Of a stretch of DNA of 64,000 nucleotides, positions 35,714 through 44,172 are shown in pieces; position 1 is the first letter of the stretch; each line of letters opens with the position of its first letter. Origin of the DNA: Mycolicibacterium thermoresistibile (lineage in GTDB: Bacteria; Actinomycetota; Actinomycetes; Mycobacteriales; Mycobacteriaceae); the NCBI RefSeq assembly GCF_900187065.1, contig NZ_LT906483.1, forward strand, positions 930,001 through 994,000. The letters are read 5' to 3'. Under the pieces are notes generated by a model. That model had not been told where the DNA came from and made no database searches. It was given only the letters and a program-made list of their open reading frames with translations. A program made the position numbers and the translations under genes.

Positions 35714-36814
35714 GTGTCCGCGATCGACGAAGAACCGTCCGTCGCGTTCGAGTCCACCCCGAGAGTAGACGAGGCCCGCGCGGTCCGGGACCGGCGGCTG
35801 CGGGTGGTCCGGTACCTGGCGGTCGGGGTGTGGGCCGCGGTGGTGGTCTACCGCACCATCACCGACGGCTTCGCGTTCAACCGCGAATTGCTGCTGCTCT
35901 ACATCGCCACCGGTCTGCTCGCCGCCAGCATCGGCCAGGGCCGCAAGATGCTCTACGTCATCCGGGACTGGCTGCCGTTCGCGGTCGTGCTGCTGGCCTA
36001 TGACCTGAGCCGCGGCGCGGCGACGCTGGTCGGCCGGCCGACGCTGTGGCAGTGGCAGGCCGATGTCGACCGCTGGCTGTTCTTCGGGGTGATGCCGACA
36101 GTGTGGCTGCAGGAGCGGCTGAAGCTGCCGCACCCGCCCTGGTGGGAAGTCGTCATCAGCACCGTCTACATGTCGTTCTTCATCCTGCCGTACGTGATCG
36201 CCGCGGTGCTGTGGCTGCGGGACCGCCAGGAGTGGAAGCGGTTCGTCCGGTTGTTCGTGACGCTGTCGTTCGGCGCGTTGATCGTCTATGTGCTGCTGCC
36301 GGCCGCGCCGCCGTGGGCGGCCGCTCGGTGCACCCCCGCCGACGTCGAGGGCGGGCCGTCGGATCCGGCCTGCATGTTCCGCAGCGCCCGCGGTGTGCCC
36401 GACGGCGGACTGCTCGGCGCCATGCAGTTCTCCCAGGACGGCGCCAACGACTGGGTGGAACGCATCGTCGCCCGTGGGTGGGGCAAGCTCAACCTGCATT
36501 CCGCGACCGCGTTGATCGACCAGGGTCAGGCCGCGGTCAACCTGGTGGCGGCCATCCCGTCGCTGCATGCCGGCCTGTCGGCGGCGGTCGCGGCGTTCCT
36601 GTGGACCCGGGTGCACCGCCGGTGGCGGCCGCTGCTGGTCGCCTATCCGCTGACCATGGCGTTCACCCTGGTCTACACCGCCGAGCACTACGTCATCGAC
36701 ATCCTGCTGGGCTGGGCGTTCGCCGCAGCGGTGATCCTGGTGCTGCACCGGTACGACACCCTGCGCGGGCGGCCGCCGAGCGCCTCGACCGTCCTCGGTC
36801 CGGACCTCACCTGA
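35714..36814 (+). CDS. PAP2-superfamily membrane protein (inositol phosphotransferase-like)
   Basis: A 366-residue membrane protein with about six helices and the PAP2_3 catalytic pattern split over the chain: HSATALIDQG, IPSLHAGLS and HYVIDILLGW, the last two supplying the phosphatase histidines and aspartate. Related actinobacterial proteins resemble inositol-phosphoceramide synthase and are thought to move phospho-inositol or hydrolyse lipid phosphates. GTG 35714 has GGAGG at 35703-35707; an earlier GTG (35696) would sit before this site. A TAGGGT box at 35659-35664 beside ggttaacc could be its promoter. Confidence 0.83.
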   Translation: MSAIDEEPSVAFESTPRVDEARAVRDRRLRVVRYLAVGVWAAVVVYRTITDGFAFNRELLLLYIATGLLAASIGQGRKMLYVIRDWLPFAVVLLAYDLSRGAATLVGRPTLWQWQADVDRWLFFGVMPTVWLQERLKLPHPPWWEVVISTVYMSFFILPYVIAAVLWLRDRQEWKRFVRLFVTLSFGALIVYVLLPAAPPWAAARCTPADVEGGPSDPACMFRSARGVPDGGLLGAMQFSQDGANDWVERIVARGWGKLNLHSATALIDQGQAAVNLVAAIPSLHAGLSAAVAAFLWTRVHRRWRPLLVAYPLTMAFTLVYTAEHYVIDILLGWAFAAAVILVLHRYDTLRGRPPSASTVLGPDLT

Positions 36815-36876
36815 ACCCCGCCCACCCGGTGAATTACAACTCTTGTGCGACTGTCGGGAAAATGTAACAGTGGGTT

Positions 36877-38520
36877 ATGGCCGATCGCCCGTCATTCGCA
36901 GACACCCACGTCGTCACCAATCAGGTGCCGCCGCTGACCGACCACAACCCGGCCGCCTCGCCGGTGCTCACCGAGGCGCTGATCGGGGAGGGCGGACAGT
37001 GGGGCCTCGACGAGGTCACCGAGCTCGGTGCGCTGGCCGGCAGTGCCGAGGCGCAACGGTGGGGCGACCTCGCCAACCGCAACCGGCCGATCCTGCACAC
37101 CCACGACGCGGTCGGGCACCGCATCGACGAGGTCGAGTACGACCCCGCCTACCACGAGCTGATGCGCACCGCGATCGCCCACGGCGTGCACGCCGCACCG
37201 TGGGCCGACGAGCGGCCGGGCGCGCACGTGGTGCGCGCGGCGAAGCTGTCGGTGTGGACACCCGAGCCCGGGCACGTCTGCCCGATCTCGATGACCTACG
37301 CCGTGGTGCCGGCACTGCGGCACAACCCCGAGCTGGCGGCCACCTATGAACCGCTGCTGACCAGCCGGCACTACGACCCGGAGCTGAAGGTGCCGACCAC
37401 CAAGGCCGGGATCACCGCGGGCATGTCGATGACCGAGAAGCAGGGCGGCTCCGATGTGCGGGCCAACACCACCGAGGCCACCCCCAACGGCGACGGCAGC
37501 TACACCCTGGTCGGGCACAAGTGGTTCACCAGCGCGCCGATGTGCGACATCTTCCTGGTGCTCGCTCAGGCCCCCGGCGGCCTGAGCTGCTTCTTCCTGC
37601 CCCGCATCCTGCCCGACGGCACCCGCAACCGGATGCGGCTGCAGCGGCTCAAGGACAAACTGGGCAACCACGCCAACGCCTCCAGCGAGGTCGAATACGC
37701 CGGGGCCACCGCGTGGCTGGTGGGCGAGGAGGGCCGTGGCGTGCCCACCATCATCGAGATGGTCAACCTCACCCGGCTGGACTGCACGCTGGCCAGCGCC
37801 ACGAGCATGCGCACCGGCCTGGCCCGCGCCATCCACCACGCCCAGCACCGCAAGGCGTTCGGCGCCTACCTGATCGACCAACCGCTGATGCGCAACGTGC
37901 TGGCCGACCTGGCGGTGGAGGCCGAGGCCGCCACCGTGCTGGCGATGCGGATGGCCGGCGCCACCGACGCCGCCGCCCGCGGTGACGAACGCGAGACCCT
38001 GCTGCGGCGCATCGGCCTGCCCGCCGCCAAGTACTGGGTGTGCAAACGCGCCACCCCGCACGCCGCCGAGGCGATGGAGTGCCTGGGCGGCAACGGCTAC
38101 GTCGAGGACTCCGGGATGCCCCGGCTGTACCGGGAGGCCCCGCTGATGGGCATCTGGGAGGGCTCCGGCAACGTCAGCGCGCTGGACACCCTGCGGGCCA
38201 TGGCGACCCGGCCGGAATGCGTGGAGGTGTTGTTCGACGAGTTGAGCCGCACCGCCGGCCAGGACGCCCGGCTGGACGCCTTCGTCGCCACCCTGCAGCG
38301 GGACCTGGGCGAGCCCGACCTCAGCTACCGGGCCCGCAGGGTGGCCGAGGACATCGGCCTGGCTCTGCAGGCGTCGCTGCTGGTCCGGCACGGCCATCCG
38401 GCCGTCACCGAGGCGTTTCTGACGTCGCGGCTGGGCGGACAGTGGGGCGGCGCGTTCGGCACCCTGCCCACCGGGCTGGACCTGGCGCCGATCCTCGAAC
38501 GTGCCCTGGTCAAGGGATGA
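36877..38520 (+). CDS. fadE8: Acyl-CoA dehydrogenase, FadE8/AidB type
   Basis: A 547-residue flavoprotein of the AidB-like branch of acyl-CoA dehydrogenases. Visible features: ISMTYAVVPALR, the FAD/substrate segment GMSMTEKQGGSDVR, HKWFTSAP, the Glu-bearing GIWEGSGNV near 425, and an AidB-like C-terminal extension. AidB proteins protect DNA or act on unusual acyl-CoAs; beta-oxidation is also possible. Position next to endonuclease IV matches Rv0672. The next gene, a PaaX regulator, starts one base after its stop, then an enoyl-CoA hydratase, so this looks like a small acyl-CoA operon. Confidence 0.88.
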   Translation: MADRPSFADTHVVTNQVPPLTDHNPAASPVLTEALIGEGGQWGLDEVTELGALAGSAEAQRWGDLANRNRPILHTHDAVGHRIDEVEYDPAYHELMRTAIAHGVHAAPWADERPGAHVVRAAKLSVWTPEPGHVCPISMTYAVVPALRHNPELAATYEPLLTSRHYDPELKVPTTKAGITAGMSMTEKQGGSDVRANTTEATPNGDGSYTLVGHKWFTSAPMCDIFLVLAQAPGGLSCFFLPRILPDGTRNRMRLQRLKDKLGNHANASSEVEYAGATAWLVGEEGRGVPTIIEMVNLTRLDCTLASATSMRTGLARAIHHAQHRKAFGAYLIDQPLMRNVLADLAVEAEAATVLAMRMAGATDAAARGDERETLLRRIGLPAAKYWVCKRATPHAAEAMECLGGNGYVEDSGMPRLYREAPLMGIWEGSGNVSALDTLRAMATRPECVEVLFDELSRTAGQDARLDAFVATLQRDLGEPDLSYRARRVAEDIGLALQASLLVRHGHPAVTEAFLTSRLGGQWGGAFGTLPTGLDLAPILERALVKG

Positions 38521-38521
38521 C

Positions 38522-39244
38522 GTGCGGCTGACCGCCCGCTCGGTGGTGCTGAGTGTGCTGCTCGGCGCTCACCCCGCGCACGCCACGGCCGCTGAACTGA
38601 TCCGGCTGACCGAGGATTTCGGTATCCGCGAATCGACGCTGCGGGTCGCCCTGACGCGCATGGTCAACGCCGGGGACCTGGTGCGGTCCGACGACGGCGG
38701 GTACCGGTTGTCGGACCGGCTGCTGGCCCGGCAGCGCCGCCAGGACGCCGCGCTCGACCCGCACCTGCGGCCGTGGACCGGCGACTGGACCATGCTGGTG
38801 GTCACCAGCGTCGGCACCGACGCACGGGCCCGGGCCGCGCTGCGGACAACGTTGCAGCACAGCCGCTTCGCCGAGCTGCGTGAAGGCGTGTGGTTGCGGC
38901 CGGACAACCTCGACACCGAGTTGCCGGCCGACATCGAACAGCGGATGCACCGGTTGCGGGCCCGCGACGACGATCCGGTCGCCCTGGCGCGGCGGCTGTG
39001 GGATCTGCCGGGCTGGGCCGCCACCGGCCGGCGCCTGCTCGACGAGATGGCGGCCGCCACCGACGTGCCCGACCGGTTCGTGGTCGCCGCCCGGATGGTG
39101 CGGCACCTGCTGGCGGATCCGGTGCTGCCCGACGAACTGCTGCCGGCCGGCTGGCCGGGCGGCGCCGTCCGGGACGCCTACCGTGTCTTCGCCGCGGAAA
39201 TGGCGGCGCGGCGGGATGCTGGACTGGTGGAGGCGTTCGACTAG
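38522..39244 (+). CDS. PaaX-family transcriptional regulator
   Basis: A 240-residue regulator with an N-terminal winged-helix domain (LTARSVVLSVLLG, RESTLRVALTRMVNAGDLVR) and the PaaX C-terminal domain (WTGDWTMLVV, REGVWLRPDN). PaaX regulators sense phenylacetyl-CoA or other acyl-CoAs. GTG 38522 directly follows the fadE8 stop (TGACGTG) with AAGGGA upstream. It matches Rv0674 by position. A local repressor of the flanking acyl-CoA genes is the simplest role. Confidence 0.87.
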   Translation: MRLTARSVVLSVLLGAHPAHATAAELIRLTEDFGIRESTLRVALTRMVNAGDLVRSDDGGYRLSDRLLARQRRQDAALDPHLRPWTGDWTMLVVTSVGTDARARAALRTTLQHSRFAELREGVWLRPDNLDTELPADIEQRMHRLRARDDDPVALARRLWDLPGWAATGRRLLDEMAAATDVPDRFVVAARMVRHLLADPVLPDELLPAGWPGGAVRDAYRVFAAEMAARRDAGLVEAFD

Positions 39245-39260
39245 TGGAGGCGACAGCGAC

Positions 39261-40025
39261 ATGACCAAACCCGTGCGGATCGAGCGCGACGGTCCGGTGA
39301 CCACCGTGATCATCGATCGGCCCGAGGCCCGCAACGCGGTCAACGGCCCGACCGCCGCCGCCCTCTACGCGGCGTTCGACGAGTTCGACCGCGATGAGGA
39401 CGCCGCGGTCGCGGTGCTGTGGGGAGCCAACGGAACGTTCTGCGCCGGCGCCGACCTCAAGGCGTTCGGCACCCCGGAGGCCAACCCGGTGCACCGCAGC
39501 GGACCGGGGCCGATGGGGCCCACCCGGATGGTGCTGTCCAAACCGGTGATCGCCGCGGTCAGCGGGTATGCGGTGGCCGGTGGGCTGGAACTGGCGTTGT
39601 GGACGGATCTGCGCATCGTCGAACAGGACGCGATCATGGGGGTGTTCTGCCGGCGGTGGGGTGTGCCGCTGATCGACGGCGGAACGGTGCGGTTGCCGCG
39701 GCTGATCGGTGAGAGCCGCGCCATGGATCTGATCCTCACCGGCCGCCCGGTGGACGCCGACGAAGCGCTGGCGATCGGATTGGCCAACCGGGTGGTGCCC
39801 ACCGGTGAGGCGCGGGCGCGGGCCGAGGAACTCGCCGCCGAGCTGGCCCGGCTGCCGCAGCAGTGTCTGCGCGCCGACCGGATGTCGGTGCTGCAGCAGT
39901 GGGGCAAACGTGAGGCCGAGGCGATGGACTTCGAGTTCGCCAGCATCTCCAAGGTCAGTCACGAGGCCGCCGCCGGGGCGAGCCGGTTCGCCGCCGGCGC
40001 GGGCCGCCACGGCGCACCCGCCTGA
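39261..40025 (+). CDS. echA5: Enoyl-CoA hydratase/isomerase, EchA5-like
   Basis: A 254-residue crotonase-fold enzyme. Oxyanion-hole segments are GTFCAGADLKAF and [15 protein letters not shown]. The usual two catalytic glutamates are in question: the region MGVFCRRWGVPLIDGG has Asp/Gly rather than the Glu seen in true hydratases, so hydratase activity is uncertain. The start ATG 39261 follows GTGGAGG at a long spacing. It sits 16 bp after the PaaX gene and matches Rv0675 by position. Confidence 0.85.
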   Translation: MTKPVRIERDGPVTTVIIDRPEARNAVNGPTAAALYAAFDEFDRDEDAAVAVLWGANGTFCAGADLKAFGTPEANPVHRSGPGPMGPTRMVLSKPVIAAVSGYAVAGGLELALWTDLRIVEQDAIMGVFCRRWGVPLIDGGTVRLPRLIGESRAMDLILTGRPVDADEALAIGLANRVVPTGEARARAEELAAELARLPQQCLRADRMSVLQQWGKREAEAMDFEFASISKVSHEAAAGASRFAAGAGRHGAPA

Positions 40026-40057
40026 TCGTTCGGGGCCCGCCCGGCCTTCTCGGGGGG

Positions 40058-40468
40058 TCAGCCGCGGCCGATGTTGTTGCCGCGCCCGGTGTCGCTGACG
40101 GTGGGATCGCCGTCCCGGTAGGTCAGGGTGTTGTTGAACCCGGTGACGCTGATCTCGTTGTCGACCCGTTCGACCGTGATCCGGTTGTCGGTGCCGCCGA
40201 CATTGACGTTGGCACACGTCCCCAGCACGGTCAGGGTGTTGTTGGAACCGCCGATGTTCAGCGATTTGCCGTCCGCGCAGTCGATCTCGGTGGTGGTGCC
40301 GAACGAGCCGTAGTTGATGGTGTTGGCGATCTCGACCCTGACGCCGTCCTCACCGGCCGTCGCACTGGGACCGGGGGTGTCCCCGTCCTGAGAGCCGCAG
40401 CCGGCCAGGCCCAGCGCCGCGGCCGCGGCGAAGGCGCCGATGACCGTTCGGATTACGTCGTGACCCAT
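40058..40468 (-). CDS. DUF3060 lipoprotein
   Basis: A 136-residue predicted lipoprotein: signal peptide with lipobox LAGC (residues 21-24), then a DUF3060 beta-rich domain with repeating Asn/Thr/Gly-type strands (NIGGSNNTLTV, NVGGTDNRITV, SVTGFNNTLTY). This suggests a right-handed beta-helix-like or repetitive beta fold. ATG 40468 has GAGG upstream. Function is unknown. It pairs with the next DUF3060 gene on the same strand (38 bp apart). Confidence 0.8.
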   Translation of the reverse strand: MGHDVIRTVIGAFAAAAALGLAGCGSQDGDTPGPSATAGEDGVRVEIANTINYGSFGTTTEIDCADGKSLNIGGSNNTLTVLGTCANVNVGGTDNRITVERVDNEISVTGFNNTLTYRDGDPTVSDTGRGNNIGRG

Positions 40469-40506
40469 GGCTGCCTCGTTTCTCTGCCGATGGGGCCGAT
40501 GCCGTG

Positions 40507-40965
40507 TCAGGCCGACACCCGGTGGAGCCGATTCGTCATGCCGAGTTCGCGCCCCCGGTCCAGCAGGACCGGGTCGCCGTGGGTGAACAGCACGGTCTGA
40601 TCCCAGCCGTACACGGTGATGTCGTTGATCACGGTGTCGGCGACGATCACGTTCGACGACCCCTGCACCGCCACCGCCCAGCAGGTGCCCATCGCGGTGA
40701 TGTGGTTGCCGGTGCCGTTCACCAGCAGGGTGCGGTTGTTGCAGTCGACCGTCCTGCGGATGCCGACGCCGGTGATGTGGGTGTCGCCCGGCACGTGGCT
40801 TCCGATCACACTGGTGTCCGCGCACTCGCGGGCCAGCGGATTGCAGATCCGGTTCGGGTCCGCGTGTGCCGCAGGGATTCCCGCCCCGGCACCCACGGCG
40901 GGGCCGATGGTGAGGGCCAGGCCGATCGCCGCTGCGACCGAGCCCCTCAGTCTGTTCCGTCCCAT
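40507..40965 (-). CDS. Secreted DUF3060 protein
   Basis: A 152-residue exported protein. The signal peptide has hydrophobic core VAAAIGLALTIGPAVG and likely cleavage after AHA. It is followed by a DUF3060 domain with the same strand repeats as the neighbour (NGTGNHITAM, QGSSNVIVAD). Cysteines at CNPLAREC, DCNNRT and GTCW could form disulfides outside the cell. The ATG at 40965 is seven bases after GGAGA; GTG 40971 is a possible alternative. In M. tuberculosis Rv0679c-Rv0680c occupy this place. Confidence 0.8.
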   Translation of the reverse strand: MGRNRLRGSVAAAIGLALTIGPAVGAGAGIPAAHADPNRICNPLARECADTSVIGSHVPGDTHITGVGIRRTVDCNNRTLLVNGTGNHITAMGTCWAVAVQGSSNVIVADTVINDITVYGWDQTVLFTHGDPVLLDRGRELGMTNRLHRVSA

Positions 40966-41098
40966 GTTCACTCTCCGGTCGACTCCGATGGGTAAGCCTA
41001 CGTCGGGCAGCGGGTGCGCCGACGGCAGTCAACCAGGTTCGCCCACGGGCGCCCGCATCGGTCGCCGGGCCGGGCGCCGCTGGGTAGCGTGAACAGCG

Positions 41099-41659
41099 AT
41101 GCACGGGCGGATGGCGGTTGCCGGCGCAGCGATCGCGATGCTGATCGCCGTTCCGGCGTGCACCCGTACCGTCGACGGCGCGGCCGAACGGATCCGGTTC
41201 GACGCCGCTGGTGGCGACGGGCCCGGCGCCGGTCTCGGTTACGACGTCGACGGGGACCGCTGCGGGCTGCTGGCCGACAGCACGATCGCCGACCTGCTGG
41301 CCGCCGAACACGTGACCAAGGCTTACCACGGGCCGGTCTGTCAGTACGTGCTGATCCGCGCCGACGCCCCCCTGGACGTGACCTACTCCTGGTTCGCGTC
41401 GGGCAGCCTGCAGCGGGAACGCCGGCTCGCCGAGGAACGCGGCGCCGAGATCCGCGACACCACACTGCACCGGCATCCGGGGTTCTTCGCCCGCAGGGAC
41501 GTCACCGGGACCGCGTGCGCGGCGACCGCCGGGCTGGGTACCGACGACTCCGGCCGGGGTGTGCTCAGCTGGTGGGTGCAGCACCGCGGGCGCTCCGACG
41601 GCGATCCGTGCGCGGATGCCGAGCGGCTGTTGGCGGCGACGTTGTCGGCGGCGATGTGA
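41099..41659 (+). CDS. DUF3558-type lipoprotein
   Basis: A 186-residue predicted lipoprotein: short signal with lipobox VPAC (residues 18-21), then a DUF3558-like domain (CGLLADSTIADLLAAE, paired cysteines in GPVCQY, TACAATAGL and DPCADAERLL). Function is unknown; DUF3558 proteins are mycobacterial envelope proteins. A TAGCGT box ends 8 nt upstream of ATG 41099. It overlaps the next DUF3558 gene by 4 bases (ATGTGA). Confidence 0.8.
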   Translation: MHGRMAVAGAAIAMLIAVPACTRTVDGAAERIRFDAAGGDGPGAGLGYDVDGDRCGLLADSTIADLLAAEHVTKAYHGPVCQYVLIRADAPLDVTYSWFASGSLQRERRLAEERGAEIRDTTLHRHPGFFARRDVTGTACAATAGLGTDDSGRGVLSWWVQHRGRSDGDPCADAERLLAATLSAAM

Positions 41660-42225
41660 CCATGCGGTCGCGCTCCCCCCGTCCGTCCGCCGCGGTGTTC
41701 GCCGCGGTGTTCGGCGGGGTGCTCGCCGGTCTGCTGGCCGGCTGCGGCACCGCGCCGGATCCTCCAGCCGAGGGAGCCCCGGCCGAGGGACCCGGCCCTG
41801 CCGGCCCGGTCGAGGGTTTCCGCAGCGCCGACTGCAACGGCATCACCGACGCCGACGTGCGCAGAGCCGCCGGGTCGGCGAAGCTCACCGGGGTCGCGGT
41901 CGGCGACGCCGGCTGCTTCTGGCAGGAGGATGCGGTGTTCGGCACCGTCGGCCTGGGCAACGGGATCTCCACCTGGTGGTACCGCGGCGCCGACCTGGGG
42001 GAGGAGCGGCTGCTCGAGTCGCGGGCCGGGCGCACCCTGGTCGAGGTCACCGTGGACGGCCACCAGGGTTTCCGCGCCTCCGACGACAAGGCCTGCAGCG
42101 TGTATCTGGCCAAGGGGAACGACGTGATGGCATGGAGCCTGCAGACCCTGAACCCGGCCGACTACGGTGATCTGTGCGCGGTGGTCTCACAACTCGTCGC
42201 GGTGAGCCACGACCGGGTCAACTGA
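41656..42225 (+). CDS. DUF3558 lipoprotein
   Basis: A 189-residue predicted lipoprotein with signal core VFAAVFGGVLAGL, lipobox LAGC, a Pro/Glu/Gly linker (repeated PAEG) and a DUF3558 domain (SADCNGITDADVRRAAG, GDAGCFWQ, DKACSVYLAKG, DLCAVVSQL). GTG 41656 overlaps the previous stop, giving translational coupling; ATG 41662 is the alternative. The pair probably arose by duplication and likely acts at the cell surface. Confidence 0.82.
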   Translation: MTMRSRSPRPSAAVFAAVFGGVLAGLLAGCGTAPDPPAEGAPAEGPGPAGPVEGFRSADCNGITDADVRRAAGSAKLTGVAVGDAGCFWQEDAVFGTVGLGNGISTWWYRGADLGEERLLESRAGRTLVEVTVDGHQGFRASDDKACSVYLAKGNDVMAWSLQTLNPADYGDLCAVVSQLVAVSHDRVN

Positions 42226-42306
42226 CCCGCGCCGACGAGGCGTTAGAGTTCTCCAGACCCCTTCGCGGGTCTGCCATCGTCTTTGACCCGAAGGGTGAAC
42301 ACGCAG

Positions 42307-42918
42307 ATGTCAGCTGGGCCGGGGGGCGCGCCCGGCGCTCGTACCAAAAGTCCGGCCCGTGCCGGCCGGCTGAGCCGCGACACGATCGTCAACGCCGCCC
42401 TGACCTTCCTCGACAGGGAGGGCTGGGACGCGCTGACCATCAACGCGCTCGCCACCCAGCTGGGCACCAAGGGCCCGTCGCTGTACAACCATGTGCAAAG
42501 CCTCGACGACCTGCGGCGCAGCGTCCGGATGCGGGTCGTCGACGACATCATCGGGATGCTCAACGCCGCCGGGCAGGGGCGCACCCGCGATGACGCGGTG
42601 CTGGCGATGGCCTCCGCCTACCGCAGTTACGCCCACCACCATCCCGGCCGGTACTCGGCGTTCACCCGGATGCCGCTCGGCGGTGACGACCCGGAGTTCA
42701 GCGCCGCCGCCCGCGCCGCCGCCGGCCCGGTCATCGCGGTGCTCGGCTCCTACGGGCTGGAAGGGGAGGAGGCGTTCTACGCCGCCCTGGAGTTCTGGTC
42801 GGCGCTGCACGGCTTCGTGCTGCTGGAGATGACCGGGGTGATGGACGACGTCGACAGCGACAAGGTTTTCACCGACATGGTGCTGCGACTGGCGGCCGGG
42901 ATGGAAAAGCGGTCGTGA
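42307..42918 (+). CDS. TetR-family regulator with WHG-type C-terminus
   Basis: A 203-residue TetR protein. The HTH is at residues ~25-70 (NAALTFLDREGWDALTINALA, then LGTKGPSLYNHV). The C-terminal effector domain is the WHG type (EFWSALHGFVLLEM). It is orthologous by position to Rv0681, just upstream of rpsL. A TAGAGT box at 42244-42249 and a hairpin cagaccc/gggtctg precede the start. ATG 42307 is chosen; upstream in-frame starts (42283, 42295) are possible. No divergent target gene is present. Confidence 0.85.
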   Translation: MSAGPGGAPGARTKSPARAGRLSRDTIVNAALTFLDREGWDALTINALATQLGTKGPSLYNHVQSLDDLRRSVRMRVVDDIIGMLNAAGQGRTRDDAVLAMASAYRSYAHHHPGRYSAFTRMPLGGDDPEFSAAARAAAGPVIAVLGSYGLEGEEAFYAALEFWSALHGFVLLEMTGVMDDVDSDKVFTDMVLRLAAGMEKRS

Positions 42919-43234
42919 CGGGCACTAAGATCGTCGGTGCTGACCTGCGATAAGGCCTGCGACGCCGAGTTTGGAGCGGTGCGGGCACCCCTGGTACTGT
43001 GGACCATCGTGCCTGGCCGACGAGGTGCGCGCGGCTGTGGATTTCAGCAAGCACGCCCGCACGCCGGGTCACTTCGCATGTCGTGAGCATCGGAGCTGCA
43101 TCGTCGACGGACCGGCGCGGCACGCGTGCGACACACCCGGCCGCGGGGTGACCAGGCCGGTACACAACTGCAGGACAACGTACCGAACAAACTTCACAAG
43201 AACGACCGACAACAGCAACACAGAAAGCCGGTAG
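42919..43234 (+). promoter_or_regulatory. Leader region and promoter of the str operon
   Basis: A 316-bp gap with no gene. It contains -35 TTGGAG (42971-42976), an 18-bp spacer and -10 TACTGT (42995-43000), a good sigma-A-type promoter. This would give a ~230-nt leader to rpsL. No convincing terminator or known riboregulator is visible in the leader. Confidence 0.6.
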
Positions 43235-43609
43235 ATGCCAACCATCCAGCAGCTGGTCCGCAAGGGACGCCGCGACAAGCCGGGCAAGGTCCGAGTTGCC
43301 GCTCTCAAGGGCAGCCCGCAGCGACGCGGTGTGTGCACACGCGTGTACACCACCACCCCGAAGAAGCCGAACTCGGCGCTTCGGAAGGTTGCCCGTGTGA
43401 AGCTGACAACGGGGGTTGAGGTCACCGCATACATCCCGGGTGAGGGACACAACCTGCAGGAGCACTCCATGGTGCTGGTGCGCGGCGGCCGGGTGAAGGA
43501 TCTGCCGGGTGTGCGGTACAAGATCATCCGCGGCTCGCTGGACACCCAGGGGGTCAAGAACCGCAAGCAGGCTCGCAGCCGTTACGGCGCCAAGAAGGAG
43601 AAGAGCTGA
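43235..43609 (+). CDS. rpsL: 30S ribosomal protein S12
   Basis: S12 sits at the decoding centre and controls translational accuracy. It has 124 residues, the normal length. Lys43 (TPKKPNS) and Lys88 (GRVKDLPG), the two main streptomycin-resistance positions, are both wild type. The start ATG 43235 has only a weak ribosome site. The stop overlaps the rpsG start by one base (TGATG), so the pair is coupled. Confidence 0.98.
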   Translation: MPTIQQLVRKGRRDKPGKVRVAALKGSPQRRGVCTRVYTTTPKKPNSALRKVARVKLTTGVEVTAYIPGEGHNLQEHSMVLVRGGRVKDLPGVRYKIIRGSLDTQGVKNRKQARSRYGAKKEKS

Positions 43610-44079
43610 TGCCGCGCAAGGGACCTGCCCCGAAGCGCCCGCTGACCAGTGATCCGGTATACGGTTCGCCGCTGGTCACCCAGCTGGTGAACAAAGTTCT
43701 GGTGCGCGGGAAGAAATCGCTGGCCGAGCGCATTGTCTACGGTGCGCTGGAACAGACCCGGGAGAAGACCGGCACCGATCCGGTGGTCACGCTCAAGCGT
43801 GCCCTGGACAATGTGAAGCCCTCGCTGGAGGTGCGCAGCCGTCGGGTCGGCGGTGCGACCTACCAGGTCCCCGTCGAGGTGCGGCCGGAGCGGTCCACCA
43901 CCCTGGCGCTGCGGTGGCTGGTCACGTTCGCCCGGCAGCGCCGCGAGAAGACCATGGTCGAGCGGCTGGCCAACGAGCTGCTCGACGCCAGCAACGGTCT
44001 GGGTGCGTCGGTCAAGCGGCGTGAGGACACCCACAAGATGGCCGAGGCGAACCGGGCATTCGCGCACTACCGCTGGTGA
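43609..44079 (+). CDS. rpsG: 30S ribosomal protein S7
   Basis: S7 nucleates assembly of the 30S head by binding 16S rRNA. It has 156 residues: basic N-terminus [10 protein letters not shown], helical body with [21 protein letters not shown], and typical C-terminus [11 protein letters not shown]. It is coupled to rpsL by a one-base overlap and followed after 93 bp by fusA. Confidence 0.98.
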   Translation: MPRKGPAPKRPLTSDPVYGSPLVTQLVNKVLVRGKKSLAERIVYGALEQTREKTGTDPVVTLKRALDNVKPSLEVRSRRVGGATYQVPVEVRPERSTTLALRWLVTFARQRREKTMVERLANELLDASNGLGASVKRREDTHKMAEANRAFAHYRW

Positions 44080-44172
44080 CCCGCCGGTCCGCACGGAGCC
44101 GGTGGGCAATCCGGCAGGGAAGCCGGCGGCGGAAAGAAAACAGCCAACACGCAAGCGAGAGAGAAGACTTCT

